The notes under the pieces are model-generated. The model was not told the DNA's origin. It saw nothing but the letters and a program-made list of their open reading frames with translations, and ran no database searches. A DNA stretch of 6,265 nucleotides from an uncultured bacterium (lineage in GTDB: Bacteria > DRYD01), in contig CALFWH010000092.1 in assembly GCA_937927985.1 (NCBI GenBank), forward strand, positions 1 through 6,265. The letters run 5' to 3'. Shown piece by piece: positions 1-6,265 of this stretch. Numbering within the stretch: position 1 is the stretch's first letter; every line of letters begins with the position of its first letter. A program made the translations under genes and the position numbers.

Positions 1-472
1 CTCTATCAGCAAAAGTCATCCCTAAAAATTCACCTATTTTTAAGATAAATCTTGCAAATATATTCCACTTTTGATGAAGATAATTTATACTATGATAAGT
101 AAATACAACTTTTATCTTTCTTAACTTAACCAGAGGAACAAAGATTGCAGGTCCCATATTGTGAAAATGTGCAATATCTGGTTTCTTTATAAGACAAATT
201 AAACTTGATATAAAACTATGAACAAATGTTTCTAACCCACTTTTTTTAGGACACAACAGATAAATAAAATTTATTCCATTCCATTCTTTTAATTGTTTAT
301 TTTCTAAAAAATATGGTTTGCGTGCGAATACAGTTATATCACAACCTAATATTGCTAACCGCTGGTATAACTCTTCACAATGTTTCTCAACGCCACCTTG
401 GACATTAGGAAATCCACGCGTGCCTATAACAAAAACTTTTATTTTATTGTTCTTACAATAATTCCTATCCAT
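1..472 (-). CDS. GT4-family glycosyltransferase, N-terminal part (3' end outside window)
   Basis: Not listed by a simple ORF scan because it runs off the left edge; I translated it by hand to 157 codons plus one base. Residues 12-31 read KVFVIGTRGFPNVQGGVEKH, the glycine-rich first strand and loop of GT-B glycosyltransferases in the GT4 group related to DUF1972 and rhamnosyltransferase-like enzymes. HCEELYQRL and a PDIAHFHNMGP segment (residues 98-108) are also typical of the donor-independent N-terminal Rossmann half. The nucleotide-sugar-binding half and the EX7E motif lie beyond the window. The ATG at 472 is the only ATG, GTG or TTG in frame before the first beta strand, but it has no clear ribosome binding site and overlaps the preceding GT2 gene by 34 nt, so translation probably depends on coupling. 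The likely role is cytoplasmic or membrane-associated transfer of one sugar during surface glycan assembly. The acceptor and donor cannot be told. The family call is firm; specificity is unknown. Confidence 0.88.
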   Translation of the reverse strand, partial: MDRNYCKNNKIKVFVIGTRGFPNVQGGVEKHCEELYQRLAILGCDITVFARKPYFLENKQLKEWNGINFIYLLCPKKSGLETFVHSFISSLICLIKKPDIAHFHNMGPAIFVPLVKLRKIKVVFTYHSINYLHQKWNIFARFILKIGEFLGMTFADR

Positions 473-1383
473 ATACCACTAACTTGAGCTAATTGTTTTA
501 AAGAGTGCACAAAAATAAATACTATAAGTTTAAAAAAATTTTTTATTTTTGCTCTTATTCCTAATATAAGATACAAAATTGGTAAAATAGAAATAAAAGA
601 AATAAGAGGAATAAAATTTCCAGTACATAAGCCAAAGATTAAACAAACCAAAACTAAAGGTAGATAAAGCATTCTTCCCCAAAGACTAAGATCTTTTAAT
701 TGTTTATTTAAAAAATACGGCAAAGGATAATATCTACCATAATTAAACCATTTTTTTATCAGAGCGAACAATCCTACCGGATGATCATGATATACATATA
801 AATTTTCACTAAAAAGAAGTTTATATCCTTTTTTTATCAGTTTTAAATTAAAATCTATGTCCTCTGCTGCAGCGTTAGGAAAGAGTTCATTGAAATAAAT
901 ATCTTCTATATATCTATATCTGTAAAGTACAGCCAAAGTAGGTAAAGATTTAACATATTTACTTTCTCTTTTAATATTACCATATAATAAATACTCTAAT
1001 GTTTCACTTATTAAATTTCTCTCAATACTTTTAGTCCATCCACCTACACCTGCAATTATTGGATTTTCTTTTAATATTTTTAATGCCTGTTCTGCCCAAC
1101 CATCTGGAAGAATTACGTCGGAGTCTACAAATGCTACATATTCTATTTCGTTTAACTTTTTATTTTTTACCTCATTTAGTCCTCTATTTCTTGCTGCCGC
1201 TGGTCCTTTTTTAGGTTCGTATATGTATATTACTGGATAATGTTTAATAATTTCTCCTGTAGAATCGGTAGAACCATTATCTACAACAATAATCTCTTTA
1301 TCTATATTTTGCCTTAATACAGATTCTATACATTTTGATATTGTTCGTTGCGAATTATACGCAGGAATAATAAAATATATCAT
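439..1383 (-). CDS. GT2-family glycosyltransferase with C-terminal membrane tail
   Basis: This 314-residue protein has the GT-A fold order of family 2. It starts with IIPAYNSQ (5-12), followed by IIVVDNGSTD (31-40) for nucleotide binding and GPAAARNRG (60-68). The metal-binding DXD is present as DSD (87-89), and an AAAEDIDF segment (171-178) carries the acidic pair expected near the catalytic base. The C-terminal part is hydrophobic, with likely membrane segments near 239-253, 257-275 and 284-310, so the enzyme should sit on the inner face of the cytoplasmic membrane and act on a lipid-linked acceptor. The start ATG shares an ATGA overlap with the end of the upstream methyltransferase gene, a classic sign of translational coupling; only a weak GAG-type ribosome binding site precedes it. 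Its last 34 nt overlap the next gene. All expected motifs are present, so it should be active. The sugar transferred is unknown; rhamnosyl or other deoxysugar transfer would be a guess only. Confidence 0.93.
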   Translation of the reverse strand: MIYFIIPAYNSQRTISKCIESVLRQNIDKEIIVVDNGSTDSTGEIIKHYPVIYIYEPKKGPAAARNRGLNEVKNKKLNEIEYVAFVDSDVILPDGWAEQALKILKENPIIAGVGGWTKSIERNLISETLEYLLYGNIKRESKYVKSLPTLAVLYRYRYIEDIYFNELFPNAAAEDIDFNLKLIKKGYKLLFSENLYVYHDHPVGLFALIKKWFNYGRYYPLPYFLNKQLKDLSLWGRMLYLPLVLVCLIFGLCTGNFIPLISFISILPILYLILGIRAKIKNFFKLIVFIFVHSLKQLAQVSGIWIGIIVRTIK

Positions 1384-1987
1384 TTTTTTCTCGCTTTTAT
1401 TATTACAGTATCTCCAAAGGTTTTAGGAATAAATTTAGATGAAACCATTAGTTTCTCTTTATAGTAAACACCATCAGTACAGCTTTTGACTATTTGAAAA
1501 TTAAACATATTAAGTAGTTTTTCAATTTCTTTAAAATTGTAATCCCTTATATGTCCATATCTTTCGTCTTCGTAAAACATATCGGCTTTAGCTGCATGTG
1601 CTGGAATTTTACCTAATAAAAATGCTATTCTATATTTTATGCAACAAATATTAGGTGTCGTTAAAATTAATGCCCCCCTAATTTCAGTATTCTTTTTATT
1701 TCACCGATAAACTTTTTTGAATGATATATATGCTCTATTACCTGGCAAGCAATGATAACATCAGCAGATTCATCCTTTAAAGGTATGCCTGTATTCAAAT
1801 CGCAAACTATATCAGGATTTACATCAGGTGAAATATCAACGGTTATTCTTTTTTTACACTGGATACTATTACTTACTGGATTATTTCCAGCACCTAAATC
1901 AACAATAATTTTGTCTTGTGGTTTTTCCTCAAAAATAAATCTTCTGACTATCTCTATTTCTCTTTTTCTAAATGGTTCAAAAAGCAT
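1380..1987 (-). pseudogene. Class I SAM-dependent methyltransferase, frame broken at a G6 tract
   Basis: The first frame gives 106 residues with a clear SAM-binding motif I, VDLGAGNNP (29-37), then VDISPD (50-55) and an IPLKDESADVIIACQVIEH segment (68-86) typical of Methyltransf_11/23 enzymes. It then stops as LKLGGH just after a run of six G. Adding one G continues the reading as LGGALILTTPNICC and on through 1580 to the TGA at 1380-1382, giving about 202 residues. LKLGG followed by a strand and TTPN, and the later HIRDYNFKEIEKLL, are exactly what this family shows after motif I, so the two parts are one gene. The start at 1987 has a strong ribosome binding site. The likely role is O- or N-methylation of a sugar or of a glycan end group; the acceptor is unknown. 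As written the protein lacks its C-terminal half and would probably be inactive. An assembly indel, a true mutation or slippage are all possible. Confidence 0.85.
1673..1678 (-). other. G6 homopolymer at the methyltransferase frameshift
   Basis: The plus strand shows six C here, read as TTA GGG GGG CAT TAA on the coding strand. With seven G the frame continues as TTA GGG GGG GCA TTA ATT and recovers family-typical sequence. A -1 ribosomal slip or one extra G from transcriptional slippage would have the same effect. Six G is shorter than most known phase-variable poly-G tracts. Confidence 0.8.
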
Positions 1988-3078
1988 TTCCGATCCTCCT
2001 CTAATTTATATTTTAACAGTTCTATTTCTTTATGCAAAGTATTTTCTAAAGAAAATTTTTTAGCGGTTTTAATAGCGTTTTCAGCTAAATTCTTAAAAAG
2101 GTCTTTGTTTTCAACAATTCTTATGATTGCTTCTTTTAGACGACCAACATTTTTAGAAGGTACAAGCAATCCATTTAATTTATCTATGATTAAACCTTTA
2201 TTACCCTCTACAGCGGTAGCAACACATGCACAACCGCAAGCCATTGCTTCAATTAGTGCTTTTGGATGCCCTTCCCGATGAAGAGTTGGCAAAACAAATA
2301 TTTTTGCTTTCCCCATAAGTTCTGGCATTTTATCATTATCAACCACACCAAGGAATTCTATATTTTTTATACCAAGTTTTTTAGCTTTTTCCTTGTAGAA
2401 CTCCACATCACCTAATCCCGCAAGTTTTAGTTTTATATCAAAATTTTTCTCTATCTCAACAAATGCCTCTAATAAATAATCTATCCCTTTATGCCAGAAA
2501 ATTCGCCCAGCGTATAGAATATAATTTTCTTTTTTTAATGGTTTAAATTTAGAAGTATCAACAAAATTGGAAATGACAATACTGTCTCTTTTATAAACTT
2601 TCTTAACCTTATTCTGTAATTCTTCTGTGGTTACTATTACTATATCAGCTGATTTTATTGAAAGATATTCTCGCAGTCCAGCTGTAGTCCCTTTTAATCC
2701 ACCAAAATCTTTTTTTGTAGTTGTTTTATAATCATAATGATAACTTAAGACAATTTTTTTATTGAAAATCTTTAAAATTGGTAAGATAAAATAACTTGCA
2801 CTAATAACTCTTAAAACTTTATTCATATCCTTTACTTTGGTAAATAAGTATAAATTGTACAAGATTTGATTTCCAAATGGAATAAATGATAAAGAAAAAG
2901 GCAATGGATTATGTTTAACATTTAATATCTCTGAGAAATCTTTCAGATCGCAAGAATACACCTCGATATCAAAATGTTTTGAGATCTCAGAAAAATAGAA
3001 CCTCCAACGAGATAAAAGTCCTGTCTTTTCTGCTTCCTCAAGTTTTGCTTCTGTAGGTAGAATAATTGTTAGTCTCAT
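1954..3078 (-). CDS. GT4-family glycosyltransferase (complete)
   Basis: This 374-residue protein has the full GT-B layout. The N-terminal half begins RLTIILPTEAK (2-12) and includes VLSYHYDYK (110-118) and a SADIVIVTTEEL segment (143-154). The linker NFVDTSKFKP (171-180) leads to the donor-binding half, with ILYAGRIFWHKGIDYLLEAF (187-206), whose Arg192 and Lys197 match the phosphate-binding pair of GT4. The retaining-enzyme EX7E motif is present as Glu269 and Glu277 in EGHPKALIE. The length is normal for GT4 and all key residues are intact, so it should be active, adding one sugar on the cytoplasmic side. The ATG at 3078 sits 41 nt inside the preceding membrane-protein gene; it begins the first beta strand directly, which supports this start. 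The last 34 nt overlap the methyltransferase gene. Its C-terminal 100 residues closely resemble module 2 of the tandem enzyme at 4359-6265. The sugar specificity cannot be read from the sequence. Confidence 0.94.
   Translation of the reverse strand: MRLTIILPTEAKLEEAEKTGLLSRWRFYFSEISKHFDIEVYSCDLKDFSEILNVKHNPLPFSLSFIPFGNQILYNLYLFTKVKDMNKVLRVISASYFILPILKIFNKKIVLSYHYDYKTTTKKDFGGLKGTTAGLREYLSIKSADIVIVTTEELQNKVKKVYKRDSIVISNFVDTSKFKPLKKENYILYAGRIFWHKGIDYLLEAFVEIEKNFDIKLKLAGLGDVEFYKEKAKKLGIKNIEFLGVVDNDKMPELMGKAKIFVLPTLHREGHPKALIEAMACGCACVATAVEGNKGLIIDKLNGLLVPSKNVGRLKEAIIRIVENKDLFKNLAENAIKTAKKFSLENTLHKEIELLKYKLEEDRKCFLNHLEKEK
1995..2001 (-). promoter_or_regulatory. Strong ribosome binding site for the methyltransferase gene
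   Basis: The coding strand reads GAGGAGG, then seven bases (ATCGGAA), then the ATG at 1987. This is the best Shine-Dalgarno match among the gene junctions examined in the window and it fixes the methyltransferase start. It lies inside the upstream glycosyltransferase, where it encodes part of the Leu-Glu-Glu-Asp stretch near the C-terminus. Confidence 0.85.
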
Positions 3079-4381
3079 TTTTTAATAATAGAATACAAAA
3101 TGTGAACACAGGTATTGTTATTTGAGGATACTCCCAATAGTTAAGATACAACAACTCAATAATAAAAAATAATAATAAATATAAACAAGATTTTGAATAA
3201 ACAAAATTGTAACTTGTACAAATTTTTAACATTTTTATCTTTTTGTTTAATTGCAAAAAAAGATGATAAAAAAGAAAAATAAATATAAGAAAGCCTATAA
3301 TTCCCAATTCTACCCATGTACTTACAACTGATGTCATCGGAGAAGCCATAGTGCCCCAACTAGCACCTCTAATTGGTGCATCTTCTCCTTTAACATACCA
3401 AGGAGTAATATATTTTTCAAAAAGTTCTGTTTTGAAAGTACCAATTTTAATAGGTAATTTTGTAGCAGAATACTCAGGAATCCTAATTTGTGATGCTCTA
3501 CTTGTATATGTTCCTGGACCATATCCAAAGAATATATTTATCTCTCTTGGTATATCAATAAAAGATACTTTATAAGAATAAATTTTCCCTAAAAGTTTTG
3601 ATTCCTCTAAATTTGTCCAATTTCTTAAAATTTCGGAAATTCCATATTTCACATATTCTAATCCATGGTGTTTAACTTTTGAAAAACCAATTCCAATAAT
3701 AGGAGCTAAAAATATAAGAAGTAGAGATGCCTTTGACAGTTTTGTAAACATTTTGGTTTTAACTAAAGATATTAGGATAAGAATACCAAAGAGAAATACA
3801 ACATTTGAGGTATACCCGGTCATAACCATTCCAATTAAGTAAACAGCAAAATAAAGTAGGTCTTTTCTATTGCTTAAATACATCAATCGAGTGAAAATTA
3901 TAATTGTTGCTATAGCATAATGTATACCAAGAATATGAGAATCAATACATGTTCCTTTTATATGATCCCCAGCGAAATCCTTCATACTGATTGCTTGAAA
4001 AATACCTAACACAAATTGCAATAATAAAATTTTTTTATAAAATTCAAATGCCCTATCAAACTCAAGCATATTATGTTTTAGAGAAACAAATAGCATTATA
4101 AAGAACGGAAACAAATATGTAGATGCCCACAAGAATAAAGCAAGAAAATCACTGTTTCCAACAAAATTGTTATAAACCCAAGAAATGGAAGCCCATAAAA
4201 ATAAAACCAAGCCAAAGAACAAAATTTTTCCATTTGTTATTGTTATTTTTTTACCTATTAATAAGATTGTAAATAAATATAGAATTCCTAAACCCAAAAC
4301 AAGGTATGGAGCATAAAAAACTGGTAAAAAAGTTGATAGAATAAAAAGATAAATTAGTTTATTGATATAAGACATTTTCAT
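3038..4381 (-). CDS. Polytopic membrane protein, O-antigen polymerase/ligase-like (Wzy/WaaL type)
   Basis: This protein of about 447 residues is mostly hydrophobic, with around ten predicted membrane segments by eye. About seven lie in the first 235 residues. A long polar loop of about 118 residues follows (roughly 235-353), then a segment in ELGIIGFLIFIFLFYHLF and one or two more near the end. A single large loop before the last helices, with a GYGPGTY segment (about 286-292), is the layout of the O-antigen polymerase/ligase superfamily; that family is poorly conserved in sequence, so the call rests on topology and context. Such proteins polymerise lipid-linked repeat units or join glycans to an acceptor on the outer face of the cytoplasmic membrane. 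Three starts are possible: TTG 4390, ATG 4381 and ATG 4375. I chose 4381 because it is an ATG with a GAGAT just upstream, but 4375 is nearly as good. The gene overlaps the tandem glycosyltransferase upstream and the GT4 gene downstream by 41 nt. Polymerase versus ligase cannot be separated here. Confidence 0.82.
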   Translation of the reverse strand: MKMSYINKLIYLFILSTFLPVFYAPYLVLGLGILYLFTILLIGKKITITNGKILFFGLVLFLWASISWVYNNFVGNSDFLALFLWASTYLFPFFIMLFVSLKHNMLEFDRAFEFYKKILLLQFVLGIFQAISMKDFAGDHIKGTCIDSHILGIHYAIATIIIFTRLMYLSNRKDLLYFAVYLIGMVMTGYTSNVVFLFGILILISLVKTKMFTKLSKASLLLIFLAPIIGIGFSKVKHHGLEYVKYGISEILRNWTNLEESKLLGKIYSYKVSFIDIPREINIFFGYGPGTYTSRASQIRIPEYSATKLPIKIGTFKTELFEKYITPWYVKGEDAPIRGASWGTMASPMTSVVSTWVELGIIGFLIFIFLFYHLFLQLNKKIKMLKICTSYNFVYSKSCLYLLLFFIIELLYLNYWEYPQITIPVFTFCILLLKNETNNYSTYRSKT

Positions 4382-6265
4382 AAATCTCAATAATTCTTTT
4401 TATAGAAAATTTTTCTGCGGTTCCTTTAGCATTTAATGAAAATTCTCTGGCTAAATCTTTATTTTGAATAATACGAATAATAGATTTAGATAAACTCTCT
4501 TCATCTTTCATGGGTACCAAAAGACCGTTTATTTCATCTTCAATAATTTCATTAGGTCCTGAAGGGCAATCAGTGGAGATAACAGGACAACCACAAGCCA
4601 TTGCTTCTAAAATTACATTACCAAAACCTTCCCACAAAGATGATAAAACAAATACTGATGCTCTTGCCATAAACTTAAAAGGATTCTTCTGGAAACCTAA
4701 AAATGCTACATCATTGTCTATACCCAAAGTCATTGCTAGGTGTTTTAGTTCTTTTTCCTTATCTCCTTCTCCCAAAATAACTAATCTACAATTAATTTTT
4801 TCTCTAACAATTTTAAATGCTTTCAACAAATATTCCTGCCCTTTCTGTTTTGTAAGTGAAGCAACATTAATTATTATAGGAATATTATCTTTAAACCATG
4901 GATGTTCAGTCACCTCTTCTTTTGCCATTTGTTGTATTTTTTCTATATCAATGGGATTATATATAACTGTCACTTTCTCTTCATTTATACCAAAGTTTTT
5001 CACTAAATCTTTTTTTACTCCTTCTGAAACAGCAATTATCTTGTCTGCTTTAAGATATAAATTTTTTATAAGATATTTTGTTGCCTTACCTAATTTACCA
5101 TAAAGTTGAAAAGAAGGCGTGTTATGTTCAGAAATGATTAGTTTTGTATCATTTCCACATAAAAGTTTAGATACTATCACTGCAAGATTCACTCTATTCA
5201 TAAAACTAAAAATAATATCTGGTTTTTCTTGTTTAATTATTTTGCTTATTTTCCATATTCTAATTATTGAATTAAATATTTTATTTAAAAAATTTTTAGT
5301 CCCAGGTATGTCCAAATTGTAAACTTTGATATGAGATGGAATCTCGTAAACATGGTTTCTGTCATAAAATATACATATATTTTCAAACTTATCTTTATCT
5401 AAATGCGCTAATAAATTAGCACATGCTCTTTCAGCACCACCTTTACCAAGATTTGGAATAACAAAAATTATTTTTTTTCTTCTCTGAAGTAACTTATTGT
5501 ATAAATTTAAAACTTTTTCAACTGCATTTTCCCAACTATATTTATTTATTATTTCCTCTCTATTTAACTTACCCATCTCTTTTCTAATATCTGGATTTTG
5601 AACCAAATACAAAATTCTATCAACAAGCGTATTTATATCACCATACTCTACAAGAAATCCATTTTTACCATCTTTTATTTGTAGTGGGACTCCTCCGACA
5701 TTTGTTGCTATTATGGGTAATTCACAGGCTTTCGCTTCCGTAACTACAATAGAAAAACTTTCATATTGAGAAAGAAGCAAGAAAATATCTGCTGCTGAAT
5801 AATATTTTACCAATTGTTCATTCTTTATTTCTCCAGTAAATATCACTTTATTTTCAATTCCCATTTTCCTTACTTTGTTTTCTAAAAAATGCCTTAATGC
5901 TCCATCTCCAACAATCATTAGTTTTAAATTTGAGCACCTTTTGGAAGCTATATTAAATCCATCAATTAAAAACTCAAAACCTTTTCCATGAATAATCCTT
6001 CCACAAGACATAAGCAAAACATCATTTTCAGAAATCCCATAATTTTTTCTCACATCAGTTTCTATTTTCCTAAAATGCTTAAAATCTACACCCGGAGAAA
6101 TATCATTTACTTCAAAACCTCTCTCCTTCAGATATCTTATGGTGTGACCATGAGCAAAAAATTTTATAAGGTGTCCATTTTTTATATTCTTATAAACACT
6201 TAACTCCCATCTTTCAGAAGGTGGACCAGGAAACCAAATAACAACTGGTTTGTTAAGTTTGTCTA
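4359..6265 (-). CDS. Tandem two-module GT4 glycosyltransferase (5' end outside window)
   Basis: The frame is open to the right edge, giving 634 visible residues; upstream of the GTG at 6053 the frame encodes good GT4 sequence (SPGVDFKHF, residues 56-64), so 6053 is not the start. Module 1 covers residues 1-260 and lacks its N-terminal part. It has CGRIIHGKG (87-95) and an EX7E motif with Glu168 and Glu176 in ESFSIVVTE. Module 2 covers about 262-634 and is a complete GT4 enzyme, starting KKIIFVIPNLGKGGAER (263-279), then VSEGVKKDL, YNPIDIEK, NVASLTKQKG (466-475) and EX7E with Glu545 and Glu553 in EGFGNVILE. Module 2 resembles GalNAc- or hexose-transferases of the PglA/PglH/PglJ kind, though that is inference. 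Both modules keep their key residues, so the protein may add two sugars in turn. The modules meet with almost no linker at an A8 tract, which raises the question of whether the fusion is real. The 3' end overlaps the membrane-protein gene by about 23 nt. Confidence 0.88.
   Translation of the reverse strand, partial: DKLNKPVVIWFPGPPSERWELSVYKNIKNGHLIKFFAHGHTIRYLKERGFEVNDISPGVDFKHFRKIETDVRKNYGISENDVLLMSCGRIIHGKGFEFLIDGFNIASKRCSNLKLMIVGDGALRHFLENKVRKMGIENKVIFTGEIKNEQLVKYYSAADIFLLLSQYESFSIVVTEAKACELPIIATNVGGVPLQIKDGKNGFLVEYGDINTLVDRILYLVQNPDIRKEMGKLNREEIINKYSWENAVEKVLNLYNKLLQRRKKIIFVIPNLGKGGAERACANLLAHLDKDKFENICIFYDRNHVYEIPSHIKVYNLDIPGTKNFLNKIFNSIIRIWKISKIIKQEKPDIIFSFMNRVNLAVIVSKLLCGNDTKLIISEHNTPSFQLYGKLGKATKYLIKNLYLKADKIIAVSEGVKKDLVKNFGINEEKVTVIYNPIDIEKIQQMAKEEVTEHPWFKDNIPIIINVASLTKQKGQEYLLKAFKIVREKINCRLVILGEGDKEKELKHLAMTLGIDNDVAFLGFQKNPFKFMARASVFVLSSLWEGFGNVILEAMACGCPVISTDCPSGPNEIIEDEINGLLVPMKDEESLSKSIIRIIQNKDLAREFSLNAKGTAEKFSIKRIIEIYENVLYQ
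5471..5478 (-). other. A8 homopolymer at the glycosyltransferase module junction
   Basis: On the coding strand, eight A follow CAGAGAAG and are read AGA AGA AAA AAA ATA ATT, joining module 1 to module 2. With seven A the reading becomes AAA AAA TAA, a stop right after module 1. With nine A it reaches a stop within about ten codons. The tract therefore decides whether one fused protein or a single-module protein is made. Confidence 0.8.

Noticed and set aside
530..546. A-run followed by T-run that could fold as a hairpin terminator
   Set aside because: The stem would be only A-T pairs with no GC core, and it lies inside the intact GT2 coding region.
1380..1580. Separate 66-residue small gene
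   Set aside because: Its sequence is the natural C-terminal end of the methyltransferase after one added base, and the ATG at 1580 has no ribosome binding site.
439..1987. Two gene overlaps of exactly 34 nt as a repeated or designed element
   Set aside because: The sequences at 439-472 and 1954-1987 are not similar to each other, so the equal length looks like chance.
1752..2281. Two overlapping plus-strand open frames opposite the methyltransferase and GT4 genes
   Set aside because: Both are antisense to sequences with clear motifs (SAM motif I, and GT4 EAMACGC) and have no recognisable domain or ribosome binding site.
3156..3528. Two short minus-strand open frames, and an antisense one at 3351-3575, within the membrane-protein gene
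   Set aside because: They are other readings of the membrane-protein gene, which stays open across the whole stretch with family-like topology, so no frameshift is needed.
4510..5103. Plus-strand open frame of 197 codons
   Set aside because: It lies antisense within the tandem glycosyltransferase, whose motifs are unmistakable. The translation shows no family motif and looks like a shadow of AT-rich coding DNA.
6051..6053. GTG as the start of the tandem glycosyltransferase
   Set aside because: The same frame continues upstream to the window edge and encodes 70 more residues with GT4 motifs such as SPGVD, so the real start is outside the window.

Overview
The window is a dense, AT-rich (roughly 30% GC by eye) block of cell-surface polysaccharide genes. 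All of them lie on the minus strand and are transcribed from right to left. The proteins are rich in Lys, Ile and Asn, and Arg is written mostly with AGA. One junction carries a strong GAGGAGG ribosome binding site. This suggests a low-GC bacterium, but nothing here fixes the taxon and an archaeon is not formally excluded. No rRNA, tRNA, CRISPR array, insertion sequence, promoter or terminator was seen.

In transcription order the window holds: (1) a tandem protein with two GT-B/GT4 glycosyltransferase modules in one reading frame, cut at its N-terminus by the right edge (4359-6265); (2) a polytopic membrane protein of the O-antigen polymerase/ligase type (3038-4381); (3) a complete GT4 glycosyltransferase (1954-3078); (4) a class I SAM-dependent methyltransferase whose frame is broken by one base at a G6 tract (1380-1987); (5) a GT2 glycosyltransferase with a hydrophobic C-terminal tail (439-1383); (6) the N-terminal part of another GT4 enzyme, cut by the left edge (1-472).

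Every consecutive pair of genes overlaps, by 4 to 41 nt, so there is no intergenic DNA at all. This is best read as the interior of one long, translationally coupled operon whose promoter lies to the right of the window and whose terminator lies to the left. The likely joint product is a surface glycan, either a lipid-linked oligosaccharide or O-antigen-type repeat unit. Five glycosyltransferase modules would add sugars, the methyltransferase would methylate a sugar or end group, and the membrane protein would polymerise or ligate the unit. No flippase, ABC transporter, initiating phosphoglycosyltransferase or nucleotide-sugar synthesis gene is visible, so the substrate sugars cannot be named.

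Two places deserve attention. The methyltransferase is restored end to end by adding one G to its G6 tract. The two modules of the tandem glycosyltransferase are joined exactly at an A8 tract, where losing one A gives an immediate stop codon. Both could be assembly errors, real mutations or slippage sites; the sequence alone cannot decide. I found no clearly new system beyond these.
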